A stretch of 64,000 nucleotides of DNA from Semisulcospira habei. Lineage: Eukaryota > Mollusca > Gastropoda > Semisulcospiridae. The notes below the pieces were generated by a model that had not been told where the DNA came from, made no database searches, and worked only from the letters and a program-made list of their open reading frames with translations. This document shows positions 9,841 through 21,487 of the stretch, in pieces. The stretch covers positions 32,211,823-32,275,822 of the forward strand of contig BTPG01000008.1 of assembly GCA_036245525.1 (NCBI GenBank). Reading direction: 5' to 3'. The position numbers and the translations under genes are program-made. Position 1 is the first letter of the stretch, and every line of letters starts with the position of its first letter.

Positions 9841-12120
9841 ATGATATCTTATTACAAAAGAGGGAACGGCTTAAATGTGAGCTCGAAATTTTTTAACTTT
9901 ATAAATCTAAAGGTGCGCAAAGTCGTTCACGAGAGACATTTATCGAGGAGGGAGAAAAATCTAGAAAAATCCAGGGCAAACTCAAAAATTATGGACCGAC
10001 TGATCGCTGCAGATGGCAGAAGGATTATGTACCAGAATAAAAGCATACGTGAACAATTTGAATTTTATAGTAATGTTTTCAGTAAACCGATCATTTTGAC
10101 AAGGCTGAGGCTGATAGCTTTATTCAAGGACTCAGTATCCCTAACTTGTCAGATACTCAAAAGTAAGCACTTGAAAACTGCGACAGAAATTGCGCTGAGC
10201 CTTAAAGACGGGAAAAACGGGTCTGCTCCAGTACTTGACGGCTTATCGACCTCATTTTATAAGTTATTTTGGTCTAGAACAAAACATTTAGTGATAGTGT
10301 CTTTGAGAAAGGCATATGAAGGTGGCGAAATGTTTTCATTACCAAAAAAAAGCTGTTATAACACTGATCCACAAAGGTAAAGGTCTGTCAAGGGACAGCC
10401 TCAGTAACTGGCGTCCAATCTCCTTAACTAACACGGATTATAAGATTCTAACAAAATGTCTGGCGAAACGTTTGTCAACAGTTATTAGTAGTCTTGTTGA
10501 TGAATGTCAAGCGGGCTTTATTAAAGGCAGGAAAGCAAGTTACCTACGTCTAGTTGATGACGTCATAATCATGTTAACGAAAAATTAGCACTGGATTATT
10601 CCCGTGCTTTTGATTCTATCTCTAACGAATTTATATCTTGGTCCTTCAAGCAGTTTGGGTTTAGTGAAAATGTAATTAAGTGCGTAGAAATAATCACACA
10701 AAAAACACAAAAATTGCATAAATTACTCAGGATGGTTGTCCCAATTCTTCTCAGTAGACTCCGGAATAAAGAAAAGGTTGTTCATTTTCACCGATGGCTT
10801 TCGTTCTTGCTCTTGAAATATTAGCTATAAAAAATAAGGACTGATCCCAATATTAGGAAAATCGCACTACCTAGAATAGATACGCGTGCTGTAAACCCCA
10901 GAAAATCTTTTAAGCTGGCCATGTATGCTGACGATATTAGTGTTTTCCTACACGATAAAAGTGATCTTCAAAGAGTACTAGAGGTAATAGACAAAAAATA
11001 TCGGCTTTGAAAATGAACAAAATCAAGTCGGAAGCTATGTGATTCAGTTCATCCAAAATCTCAAGAGAGGAATGGTTTAATCTAAAATGTAAAATACAAA
11101 TAAAGATACTGGGCCCGGGGATTCATGTTAATAGTAATATGCCTGCCTCTAGTATACTCGAAACTGGTCAGGTAGGCTACAAAATATTGAACAATAACAA
11201 GATGATCAAAACGAAATTTAAGCATATCTGGTAAATTGTGTATAATTAAAACATTCCTACTGTCACAGTTTGTATACCCCATGGAAGCTCTGGTGGCTTC
11301 AGGTGATGTTTTTTTTTTTTTTAAGTTAACTCCGTCTTCTTCCAATTTTTGTGGAAGAAAAAGTATACTAACACAAGGGCCTTCGAGAAAGTAAACAGAA
11401 TGTCTTGTGTAAATCTTTATACGAAGGTGGTCTTAATATGGTTAATATTCACGATCTGCAGGAGTCCCTCTTAAGTTGGGCTACAAGACTACAAAATGAA
11501 ACCTGCAAAACATAGGGAATAATACCACAGGATAACTTTTCAAGGCTTGAAAGTAATTTAGTTATGATCTCATTTGATTTGCTATGTGATTTAGATTATG
11601 TGATTTATTTGGACACAAACCTCAGAGACTGTTTGAATACACAGCAATGCACACTGCATTACACGCACGGGCAACTTACAACAACACACAACACGACACA
11701 GAAAACACATCGCATATCACGCAAACACGCAATGCCAAGTACTTCCGTTCACTGATAGCACGCACAAAAAGCGGTTTGCCTTGCTCCGTAGCCTTCTGAT
11801 ATAAAAATGTAACCTACATGTTGTTCTAGAGTCTAATGCAGACCATTGATCTGTAAATCAATGGTTTGCATTGGACTATAGAACAACACTGTACACATTT
11901 GGCTAAGGCTATTGCACTGGAAAATTCTGCATAACGTATTTCCTACAAATATACTACTTAATAAGATGGGTGTAAAAAATAGTAACCGATGTGATTTGTG
12001 TGGTGATAGTGATTATACTGAGCACTCTTTCTGCCATTGTATCAGGTTTCGACCTCTTTGGGCACATGTTGCTAATTATATATTTCAGCTTACTGGTGAA
12101 AGTGAAAAGCTGTCTTAGAC
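9841..12120 (+). pseudogene. Decayed Tx1/L1-like LINE reverse transcriptase
   Basis: Fragments in shifting frames follow the order of an L1/Tx1-group ORF2: LSLKDGKNGSAPVLDGLSTS near 10200, NWRPISLTNTDYKILTKCLA and ECQAGFIKGRKAS near 10410-10540, DYSRAFDSIS near 10600, MYADDISVFLHD near 10920 (the catalytic Asp pair), LYEGGLNMVNIHDLQESLLS near 11420, and a zinc-binding C-terminus near 11910-12110 (LHWKILHNVFPTN, CDLCGDSDYTEHSFCHC). The last part matches the reverse-transcriptase zinc-binding domain common to this group. Many stops and frameshifts exclude function. A 250-bp stretch near 11650-11890 interrupts it and holds a hairpin. Confidence 0.8.
11821..11886. repeat. Hairpin MITE-like insertion in the Tx1-like LINE
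   Basis: Two 30-nt arms (TTGTTCTAGAGTCTAATGCA onward, and its inverse) match at 27 of 30 positions around a 6-nt centre. It lies between reverse-transcriptase and zinc-domain remnants of the LINE. Confidence 0.65.
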
Positions 12121-13310
12121 TGATATCTTACTCGGCTATAGGCCGGACCAAACTAAATAGATATCAGTCAGGATAATAAATCACTTAATATGTATTGCAA
12201 AGATGCGTAATAGTAGATTCTACTGTGGAACAAAACTTAATTGCCATATTTGATTGAGATGAACGGCTAAGGCGTGTAGACATCGACTATGCATTATGTT
12301 ATCTGTGCCATGTTATTATGCATATACTGCTCAGTGCCTGTCTATATATCAGTGATCTGCACCTATAGATAAACTATGCAGGTATCCCAAACCATGCATG
12401 CTCACATACACGCACCTTACAAAATACCATGAGCACAAAACCTAGTATAATTTGTAAATCAGCAAAAGATGTGTCCATATACTCTTAAAAAATGTCAATT
12501 TTGACACAACAAGCAAACACATCGTGTATCCCGGACATAATCAGTAAGGTTGGTGTGTTGTTGTTTTTTTGGTTTTTCTTTTTTAACAACCCCCCATTCC
12601 CCCCCCCCACCCACCCACCCACCCCACCCCCCACCCCCACCCCACCCCACCCCCACCCCCAAAAAAAAGTAAGGAGGTGGGTATGTACATTAAAACCAAT
12701 GTGTGAAGACATGCACGATAATAGCAGAGCACAAGACCGAAGCGTAGTGAATCAATGCTGTAACAATAAGGTAACAATTTATATTATGTATAAAATGCAG
12801 TATTTGTATTCTACTCTGCCTCTGCTCCCTCATAACTATTTTTTTAGTACAATACCTCCTTCGCCCCTCCGACCACCACCGCCCCCTACCCCCACCCCAC
12901 ACACACACACACATGCTCACACATACTACTATCTACAATACCAGTGTACCTAAGCTACCACACACAGCTAAGAGTTTAAACATTAGAATGCAGACAATCA
13001 GGAACATAGTGAAAATTGTTACAGAAAAAGATAGCATCCCCATTACAATAGTAAGGGTTGATATAGCAGCCAGTCAATCTACCTATCTACCCTGCAAAAG
13101 CAGCGCTGTACCTCTCAACTTTATATCTTTAAGAATGGCTATGTCTGTGACGATGTCAATGCCTCAACCGTTGATAAATAAAGCTTCATTGAATCATTGA
13201 ATCATCTTTGCTTTAGGATTCTTCTAAACACAGCAACGCTTGGCAAAATACCTTGCAATATACGTTTGTAAATGTGGTATTTAGCTAGTAAAACTAAGAG
13301 GTCAAAAACT
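12121..13310. other. No gene; C-rich tracts and one LINE 3' tail
   Basis: I see no coding sequence here. It holds C-rich simple sequence at 12591-12660 and 12870-12912. At 13132-13204 lies a 73-bp LINE 3' end (ATAAATAAAGCTTCATTGAA, then repeated ATTGAATC) that matches the end of the CR1/L2-like LINE at 4372-4437. Confidence 0.7.
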
Positions 13311-13313
13311 TTG

Positions 13314-13879
13314 TCAGTCATCACACGCTCCTGTGTTTAGAAAATTACTATTATTTAATGAAAGGTTAAGAGCATCACTTTGAATACAACTGTGGCACAA
13401 CCACTCTTGCAGGTCAGACCAAAACACGTCAACAAACTGACAATGCCCCAAAAATATGGACAAAACTTTCTTCGTCTGCCCCACAAAATCTACATAAGGA
13501 AAGCCATTAATTTTCCTACGGAACAAACACCTTTTAGTGGGCAGCAAGCGATCAATCATTTGTAACTGAAACCATCTAAGATGAGCGTCTAGGGTCGTTT
13601 TAGTTGGATTGGAGAATATGTGTCCAATTACATTGGACGTTGAAATGTGCCCACCTGCTGACACATGCTGGTACTGCGTGGGGTTTCATTAGAATAGAGC
13701 ACACAGCCTAGCCCATCGTTAAGTATAGTGGACCAAATCTTGGATTCGGAGGTAATATTATTGGAGATGTCCATGTTCAGCCTTTGCCCGTATGCTCTGA
13801 CGGCATTGACAACACCAGCGTAGACAAGAAAACTGTTTGAGGTATTGAGAAATTTAGCTGCAAACTCAGTGAAAGACAA
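13314..13879 (-). pseudogene. Tx1/L1-like LINE C-terminal fragment
   Basis: Two overlapping - strand frames resemble the end of a Tx1/L1 ORF2: NSFLVYAGVVNAVRAY, SKIWSTILND, then LRWFQLQMIDRLLPTKR and a degraded zinc domain (HCQFVDVFWSDLQEWL). One or more Cys of the usual Cys-Cys-His-Cys set are replaced. The orientation is opposite to the fragment at 9841-12120, so it is a separate insertion. Confidence 0.65.
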
Positions 13880-14190
13880 TAATTATATTCCCATCAGATT
13901 TGAATAAATCTCCAAGCAACAAAATTCAGTAAGTTTTTTTTTGTAGAATTTACATTTCGTCTACACGCAGACTGTCGCAGTGTATGTTTTCAATTATTAG
14001 GCTGTGTTATCCTTAAACTGAAGAAAAAAGCAGCCTCTCTAGACTATGAAACTTAACGTACTTATGCTGAAATCATCTGTTCTTGTTTTATTAAATACTA
14101 GACACGATTTAAATGATCTTTTCATTTTAACAAGTATTAATTCAGTACAGAATATAGCTTTGCGTATTATGGATTATGTGATAAGTTTAA

Positions 14191-14407
14191 CCCCTTAAGC
14201 GCTGGAGGAAGGCGAACGCTACCCAGCTGCAAGACACATAAATCCTCATGAGCCACCATGAATGTATTTCTCTTGTTGGTTTGTTGTTGGGTTTTTTCCT
14301 GCCCGTTTTTCCCCATTTACATTTGTGTTCTTAATTCACGCGACTTTCGGTCTGTTTGCTGTTTCTTCAGATGCGAAATTCGTGATCACTGGCAGCGAAG
14401 GAGTTAA
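14191..14407. mobile_element. TTAA-flanked MITE, abutting a second one
   Basis: The left end reads TTAACCCCTTAAGCGCTGG and the right end CAGCGAAGGAGTTAA, giving loosely inverted termini on TTAA. It contains a partial CATAAATCCTCATGAGCC segment related to the AGAGGCATAGATC hairpins. Its right TTAA is shared with the next element. Confidence 0.45.
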
Positions 14408-14483
14408 CTCATTCGAGACATGTCGCCTCCGGATAAGTGGCATAAGCCACGTATCCGGAGGCGGCACGTCTCGAATGAGTTAA
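14404..14483. mobile_element. 80-bp palindromic TTAA MITE
   Basis: TTAACTCATTCGAGACATG at the left and the inverse of TTAACTCATTCGAGACGTG at the right form an almost perfect hairpin ending on TTAA at both sides. A second copy of exactly the same length lies at 52577-52656. Confidence 0.8.
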
Positions 14484-15273
14484 TAAAGATGGATTTTTGG
14501 TCTTAGGGCGCCAACATAATGCCAATCGTGCTACAATGAGGCGATCAGCTGCATTGGACCGCAATACCACGCCGTAGGCCTGGTGATAACTCAACACAGA
14601 CCGATTAAGGTGACAGCGCTCAAATTTCAAATCCATGACAACGCTTCAGGAATGACTTATTTAAGTTCCTTAGGGTCCCAGCCCTTTACGAGACACAATG
14701 CCAACCCCGCCTAAGCTCTCCCTACACGTGTTATTGTCGTTTAAAGAACGTAAGTATAAAGTCGTATTTTTATGCTTGGACAAAATAGTTTCTCCTGTTT
14801 GCATCCAAGTGCGTGTTTAAGGATGGGTTACAAACAGCCACGGGTTTTTGCACTGAACAGTCAAACTGAAATTGACCTGCGCCCGCAAGTTTTGATTATG
14901 CACCGTGACACAAAATACAGCCGCATACCATAACATTTGTTCTTAAAAATCGTTTACGGTCATTAGCATTGAGAACAAAATACCCATACAGGGAATCAAC
15001 ATACATTTTCTTTAGTATTGTCATCATTCTGGAAATGGTTTCCGCAGCCATAATTGAACAGCCAGGCACTGTGTAGCCTGTTCTAAATGACAGTAGTAGG
15101 CATTCCTAATTTTGTGGGCAGGCTCACACTATTTACTCTATGTAACTGTACTGTTATGACATTTTTCATTATAATTCGTTGATTTACATCACCGTTTCAT
15201 GAAATAATTGTAAAATCTGTACGTGGATGCACGCTTGTGCTAACCTTTTTTTATAAAGAATGTAATAGCGTGT
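14484..15273. other. No recognisable feature
   Basis: About 790 bp without coding sequence or a repeat I can match elsewhere in the window. It lies inside the presumed C1q intron. Confidence 0.5.
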
Positions 15274-17024
15274 CCTTTCTTGGGGAGCGGGATCACTAGA
15301 GACTGTGTCCATTCTACTGGCCATTTCTTTTGCTCCCAGATCTTTTGACAGAGTGTAGTGAGGACCTTCGTTGTTACTTCTCCTCCATGTTTCAACAGTT
15401 CAGCAGGTACGTTGTCTACACCTGGAGACTTTCCTCCCTTCAGGCCGCGTACGGCTGCTTCCACCTCTTCAGCTAACACTGGCAGGTCTTCAGCCTTCCT
15501 GGCCCCAGCCTGGTTGTTTTGGAGGATGCTGGTGTCTGGCTCAGCCTTGTAGTTATACAAGTCTCGGCAGTACTCAGTCCATCTGTTTAGTACAGCAGTG
15601 TTTTCCGTAAGGAGTTGGCCGCTGCTGTCTTCGATGACTGTGGCTGTTCGCTGTTGAGTCTTGGTGAGGGTCCTTAGCGTTTCATAAGCCTTCTTGCTGT
15701 TGCCGTTTGCCATGCCCTCTTCCACGCTACAACACTGGTCTTCAATCCAATCTTCTTTGGCTTCTTTCATCCTCTTCCTGATCTTCTTGTTGACAAGTCT
15801 GTACTTGTTTGCTGATGTGAGGTCTTGGCCTCTCTTTTTCTTCCAGGCTCTCCTCTCATCACAGAGATCGAGGATGTCATCGGTGACCCAGGGCTGTTTG
15901 CGCTTCCTCTGCTTCCCCAGCACTTCTTCTGCTGTAGAAAGTAACACCTCTTTTATATTTCCAGCAAGGGTGTCTACGTCACAGTCCAAAGTAGCCAAGG
16001 CTGCAAATCTGCCTCCCACCTGGGCTTGGAAGAGCTCTTCTACTTCCGGGTCTTTTAGCTTCTGGAGGTCGAATCTGATGCGAGGGCTCTTGCTATCTCG
16101 TTTCAATGCCAGCTTCAACTTGAGGCTAGTAAGGACGAGGTTGTGGTCGCTGCCAATATCAGCGCCAGGAAAGGACCTCGTTTGTGCTTTGTTAACGCTG
16201 GATTTGAATCGTCGAGGCAGCAAGATGAAGTCAATCTGGTTATGGACCAGGCCTCCTGGCGATTGCCATGTCACTGTTCTTGACTTCTTGTGTGGATGGA
16301 GGGTATTAGCAACGGTGAGACGGTGACTCTGTGCGAACTCTAAAAGTCGCAGGCCTCTGTCGTTTGTTTCTCCAAGACCAAACTTGCCAGCTGTTCCTGC
16401 CCATTGTTGGTAGGCGTCAGGGCCGATCTTTGCAATCCAGTCACCGAGGACAGTCAGAATGTCTTTCTTAGGTGTTTTCTTGATGATGTTGTCCAGTTGT
16501 TCGTAAAATTCTTCTATTTCTTCATCATCATGATCTGCTGTTGGAGCGTATACTTGAATGATAGTGATGTTGTGCGGTCGGGCGGAGATGCGGATGGAGA
16601 TTAGTCTGCTTGACACGGGGGTGCAGCTGATGACAGTTCCAGCCACCTCTTTCCTTACGATAAAAGCTACGCCATGTTCGTGCTTGGTTTCTTTTCCGCT
16701 GAACCAGATTTTATGGCCTTCATCTGTTGTTGTTTCTCCGAAGCCTGTCCATCGAACTTCTGCAAGTCCTACAATGTCCCAGCGATAGCGCTTCAACTCG
16801 TGGGTGAGTTCCTTCACTTTGCCGCACTGGTAGAGTGTGCGAACGTTCCAAGTTCCGATAGTTATTCCTTGCGTGGGCAGCTTGATGGTGGGTTTGGTTC
16901 CAGTAACACACTTGTCGCCCCCACCCTGGAGACCTCCAATGGGGTGCGCGGTCGTTGGTGATCCGGGCCCCGACCGATCCGGCATGTTATTCTTATTCTG
17001 TTGCTTGTCCATCAGTCCTTTCAA
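15274..17024 (-). pseudogene. RTE LINE copy 2: intact endonuclease, 3'-truncated
   Basis: This copy supplies the N-terminus that copy 1 lacks. The - strand frame runs about 580 codons with GTWNVRTL, LAEVRWTGFGE, HGVAFIVRKEV, IIQVYAPTADHDDEE, GSDHNLVL, a linker, and the start of the reverse transcriptase (KSPGVDNVPAELL), stopping after SLVIPLPKKG where RTE homology ends at 15274. In the conserved GDWNAK block the Asn is changed to Ile (GDWIAK), which should cripple the nuclease. Truncation is at the 3' side, the reverse of what incomplete LINE insertion gives, so a later deletion or rearrangement removed the rest. Confidence 0.9.
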
Positions 17025-17512
17025 TGGGCTTAGGCGAACTTGGCGGCGCCCGTCTCCTCTCCAAGTATTTCACTTTAGCGAGCCCATGCCACAAGGCACG
17101 CGAAAATAATGGGATGGAAATCCACACATCTTTTGCAAGAATCCATGACGTTATACGGTGACGCAATAATAATAACAAAATGGGATGAACCAGCCCACAA
17201 AGTCTCTTCTATATGAGCTTGTATGTATTTAACCAAGTTTTGCACAATACGCGAGCAGGGCTACATCCTAAGAAAATTGGAGGGTGTCTTCCTATATTCA
17301 TTTCGGGTTTTTGCTTTCTATCGGCGACATTTCAAAAAACGGAGACATCCAAGAGGTGGTTTTCGTTTGTTTCAGTGCACTTAGCTGACTGAAAGTTAAA
17401 ACTTTATGGTTACGGCTGATACATGTTTTCGCTAAACATGTTCTTAATTAAACGAACTTTAGTTCGCGAACTCTGACGATCTAGAGTTCACGATCTCGGG
17501 CGAACCAGGTTG
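17025..17512. other. RTE 5' flank; nothing else recognised
   Basis: The first ~80 bp may be RTE 5' UTR. The rest is AT-rich with several GTTCGC/GCGAAC motifs near 17450-17480 but no gene. Confidence 0.4.
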
Positions 17513-18039
17513 GTTCTTAATTGGACGATCTAAAGATACGGTGAACCTAGTTCGAAGTAGTTAACGAACCTCGGCAAACCATAGTTCGCTGTCGGAAAAA
17601 GTTCGCTCAACTGACGTATTGAGCAATCCAAGGCGAACCTTTTCTCTGATTGGTCAAAACTTTTACCCTCTTCTGCGTTGGAGATAAGAAGATAGTCACC
17701 GATTCAAACAACTATGGCGGACGGCGATATTTCATTCCTGACAAGAACAAGACCTATTTTTATTGATTTGTGGGAGGCGCAACGCTGTTTGTGGGATCGC
17801 TACTGCAAGGAGTACAAAAACAAAAATCGTCCAAATCGCAAAGCGGCATAGCGGCAGCCATTTTGAACACCTTCGTAGACAGTAAGTACGCCAAATCACG
17901 GTTAAGAAAGAGAACTATGGCTGACCTGGTTTGCTGAAGTTCGTCTAGGTTCATTCAACCTCAATAAAGAAACAAACCAAAAGATAGCCGATCTTCTCCG
18001 ATCTATGTTTGCCGATCAAAAGGTCGTCCAATCAAGAAC
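17513..18039 (+). mobile_element. TIR-flanked unit carrying a MADF-like exon
   Basis: Imperfect inverted repeats, 20 of 25 positions identical, lie at 17513-17537 (GTTCTTAATTGGACGATC onward) and 18015-18039. The unit is about 530 bp and encloses a short open frame with MADF-domain features and a splice donor. PIF/Harbinger transposons carry a Myb/MADF accessory gene, so a truncated Harbinger derivative is a reasonable guess. No target duplication was verified. Confidence 0.4.
17714..17881 (+). pseudogene. MADF-domain-like first exon, frameshifted
   Basis: From ATG 17714 the frame reads MADGDISFLTRTRPIFIDLW followed by EAQRCLWDRYCKEYKNKNRP, the pattern of a MADF DNA-binding domain start (leucine/tryptophan spacing, LWD, and K-Y-K-N). 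The frame stops at 17849. One base over, the expected next segment IAAAILNTFVDS continues and ends at an excellent donor, ACA|GTAAGT (17882). So it looks like a real exon with a one-base frameshift. MADF proteins act as transcription factors or as transposon accessory proteins. I found no second exon. Confidence 0.5.
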
Positions 18040-18292
18040 AGCTCTAACGGAGAACAGATAGGATTCTAAAGGTTTCCATTCAATATCATGCATGCCCAGT
18101 CAAAGAGTTTGATACAGGCAATGTAACCACAACAGCAGCATGCGTCCCACTTTTTTCAACATCAGAAGTGAAAAAGATGGAGTGGGGGCCGAATGCGGAA
18201 GTGACGTAGGGAAGGTGTTAGTACGGATACCTGAATGTCACATTACACCCCGTATAATTCTAATCCTTTGGCTGTCCCTCAGGAAACCTCGG

Positions 18293-18700
18293 GGCGGTCC
18301 GTGGCGCAGTGGTTAAGGCGCCTGACACCAATGCTAAAGTTGAGTTGCGAGGTTCGATTACGGGTTCCGGCGTCGGACTTTTGTCCTCTAGTGTCATCGT
18401 TAATTCATGCGGATCGTCGCGGGTTCTTTCTCCGGGTACTCCGGCTCTTTCTCCCCCTCCCCTATGGTACCGGTTTCAGGTCACTTTATAAAATTTCAAA
18501 TACAAGCAATCAAAATTTCAGAAAACCTCAGTAGCTGAGCTGACCCTTCGCACCACGTGAATGTCCTGTGTTTGTCTTGTACTGTGTTTGTCTTCAGTGT
18601 GCATGTGTGTGTGTCACGTGAGGGTTCAGTTCGCGGCGCTTTGAGCGATTCGCAGAATTGGGAAAAGCGCCTATATAATAACCGGTATTATTATTAAACA
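18293..18700 (+). repeat. tRNA-derived SINE (second family), full length
   Basis: It starts CGGGGCGGTCCGTGGCGCAG, with box A-like GTGGCGCAGTGG and box B-like GAGGTTCGATTAC, carries CTCCGGGTACTCCGG, and ends GCGCCTATATAATAACCGG then ATTATTATT. It is the + strand counterpart of 580-994. The internal part near 18530-18600 (GAGCTGACCC, CACGTGAATGTC) is well kept in both. Confidence 0.8.
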
Positions 18701-19215
18701 TCGAGACAAAAAAGCGCTACCGACAAAGGGCTAATGTGCTAACCAATCATAGTGTCAAAAAGTGTAGTTATATCACTCGCATGGCATTTTCTGGGGTTCG
18801 ATCTACCTAGCAACAAATAAGATGGGAAATCTCTTCTATATGAGAGCCATAACCCACAGAGTCCCTTCTATATGCGAGCTGTCCTCGCCTGTTGTCGTTG
18901 ATCTGATTCTGATGTTGAAATCTCTTATTGAAAAGGTCTAGCAGATTTGCCAATGCGTCAGTGAGCTGTATAAGGGGCACAGTGCATACGTGTCATTGGT
19001 TTGAAAAACGTCATTTGTCAAGAACTAATTTTAGTTTTTACGTAATTTATATTTCACGTGATAGGAGTTTCATTTTGCCTTCTCGACTTGAGGAAAATAT
19101 GACAAAACTAGGATTTCACGGTACAATTTCGGTCTTGCTATTATAATTATGTGTGAAGTGCCTGGATGCATGATATTCCGTTGTACTCGCGCATGCTCTT
19201 CTGACAGCGCGTCGA
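18701..19215. other. No gene; remnant of a CCCTTT/GGTAGCG MITE
   Basis: At 18711-18728 GCGCTACCGACAAAGGG matches one end of the TTAA MITE at 1912-2037. Otherwise nothing is recognised. Confidence 0.4.
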
Positions 19216-19326
<111 letters not shown>

Positions 19327-19419
19327 TACCGTCGCTGTCTGATTTTCTCCAGAAGTCGAGGATTTTACTTTAAAAAATGTCCTGTGGACAATTCAATTCC
19401 TTTTTACTGAGAAAGTTCA

Positions 19420-19671
19420 AAAGTTACAACGCTGGCTAATGAACTCGACCAATGTCTTTCTCCAATCTATATTTATAATTTCAAGTCAAACATTACTGAC
19501 TCCAATGTGGTACAACCGACTTCCTATGAACTTTCTTTTAACCCGTCAATGAGACGCTCAATTGTAATATGCTCGGAGGATCTCCTAGGCCCCAAGCACT
19601 TCCCCCAAGTTTCAAGATTGTACGTACACAAATATCGGAGATTCTCGAGTTTACATCCATGTGCGCGCGCG

Positions 19672-19708
<37 letters not shown>

Positions 19709-19728
19709 ATACACACACAAATACACAT

Positions 19729-19772
<44 letters not shown>
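19420..19772 (+). repeat. Dispersed repeat joined to a (CA)n tract
   Basis: The 250 bp before the CA tract (19674-19772) aligns with 61700-61962 before another CA tract: AGTTACAACGCTGGCTAATG against GGTACAATGCTGGTTAACG, then TTTCAAGATTGT and related stretches. The reverse complement of its tract-proximal part is at 495-560. The CA tract seems part of the repeat rather than chance. Confidence 0.6.
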
Positions 19773-19774
<2 letters not shown>

Positions 19775-20029
19775 AGTCACATAAAAATGATCCCACCACC
19801 CGCACGATCAATCTTGATATTGTGTTGCTGACTGATAAAAACAGTGCCATCAATAGGCAAACGCCACCCATCTCCAAAGGGCATAGATCTTGATTTAACA
19901 CCACAGACCATAATGTGGATTAGATGTAACATGTGTGACCCTTGTGACAAAGAGATGACTTTTTGCACCAGCAAGATCCATGTTTTCTCAAAATCTAATT
20001 AGTTTTCACACAGCTGTCAAACACCCGTG

Positions 20030-20615
20030 ACCCTTGACCTTTATGATATAGAGTTGACTGAACTAGTATACATGATAACAAGGTCTTATCATCACCTGTG
20101 TGCCTGTGTGCCAAATTTTATTGAACATTTTGTGAAAATGTGCATAATACCTACAATTTTATCCAAAAAATGGCATTTTACACACATTTGCAAGCCTGTG
20201 ACCCTCTGCATGTGAGCAGTATTTGAGAAAAAAATCATCTTTTGACAAAATATGGCTATTTTGGACCTATTTGCTGAGCTCTTATGACCCTTGACCTTTC
20301 CGAGGAATCAACCAAATTAGTATGACTTGAAAGGTCTTACCCTCAGGTTATCTTAGTACCAAGTTTGGGTTTGAAGTTGTGAATAATACTTTAGAAAAAA
20401 ATAAATTATGTCAAAATATAGCTATTTTTTACCTATTTTCTAAGCCCCTGTGACCTTCCCCTTTGTGAGAGGTCACTCAAATTGCTATGTTTGGAAAGGT
20501 CTTGACACAAAGTATCCTTGGGCCAAATTGGAAGACTATGGCTTGAATAGTCTCCGAGAAAATGCCAAAGTTAAAGTTTTCGACACAGACCATGGCAGAC
20601 GGATGACGGACAGAA
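20030..20615 (+). repeat. TGACC-rich repeat block, copy 1
   Basis: Diverged units of about 150-250 bp each carry GTGACCCTTGACCTTT-type motifs (20030, 20286, 20450) and phrases such as GCCAAGTTTG and GAAAGGTCTT. The block ends with ATGACGGACAGAAAATAATA. It is collinear with 21900-22500. Such TGACCTTGACC repeats are common in mollusc genomes. Confidence 0.7.
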
Positions 20616-20659
20616 AATAATATAATCACTTTCGCTTCGCACGTGAGCCAACAGAAAAG

Positions 20660-21190
20660 TGAATACGGTCCTTTCACTATCTGTGACCTCATGTGAACGC
20701 TGTACAAAAAAAAATTACCTTAAAATCGCTCTCAGCACCAGTCTGACTGTGAACGAGCATTGTTTGGTAATCCAAATTCATAAACTTTCAAAACACGAGG
20801 CGCCAAAGCTAACGCCCACATGTTGTCACGTGACCAAATGCCACATTCAATGGTGTCTTATAACCGCAAGATGAGCGAATTTGAGTTTTTTCCTGTAAAC
20901 AAAACAGCTTGAATACCTTGTTGGTCGAAGGGGGTACAATGCATGGTTCCTTTGACCTCCCTCAGGCCTACAAGGGTCAGTGTAGCAAACTCCCGTGACC
21001 CAGGCAATAACTTCACTTATCAGATACTAGCCTCACGTATTTGAATGCACACCTCCCCCTCCCCCCACGGGGCACCCCCCCCCCCCCCATCTCCCTCACC
21101 CCTTCACAACACACACACACACACATACATTTAGACCCAAGGTCCCATTTCTCAAATGTTGGAGCTGTTGCATAACCTCTGTGTACCAGC
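20660..21190. other. No gene; C-rich tract
   Basis: Separates the two TGACC-rich blocks. It holds a C-rich tract (21054-21090) and an AC tract (21109-21123). Confidence 0.5.
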
Positions 21191-21194
21191 TGCA

Positions 21195-21293
21195 TAGATT
21201 GACCATGATAATTCAAGGGTAGTGTCAGATAAGTTTGTCTCCTGAAGGCGGCAAGCTAATCTGACAGTACCGTTGAATTATCATGGTCAATCC
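21195..21293. repeat. Foldback of the GACCATGATAATTCAA family
   Basis: GATTGACCATGATAATTCAA near 21195 recurs inverted (TTGAATTATCATGGTCAATC) near 21274. The arms resemble the GAGCATGATAGTTCAA arms of the TTAA elements at 52869, 56044 and 59528, but the middle differs. Confidence 0.6.
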
Positions 21294-21487
21294 ATTTCCT
21301 GCTTCAGGGTCCCAGGCGAAATGGGTTAAGACACGTTCAGAAAGAGTGCCGAAATGTTCTAAGAACACATGACAGGGTCGGATCACTTTACTCTTGCGGG
21401 GGAGGAGGGTGGGGGGGGGGGTCCAACGTCTTGTTTGGAACCGTGAACCTGATACAAAAGGCCTCCTCGACACTACAATTTGCTTCG

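Noticed and set aside
12492..12953. Proline-rich 153-codon frame
   Set aside because: C-rich simple sequence without protein signals.
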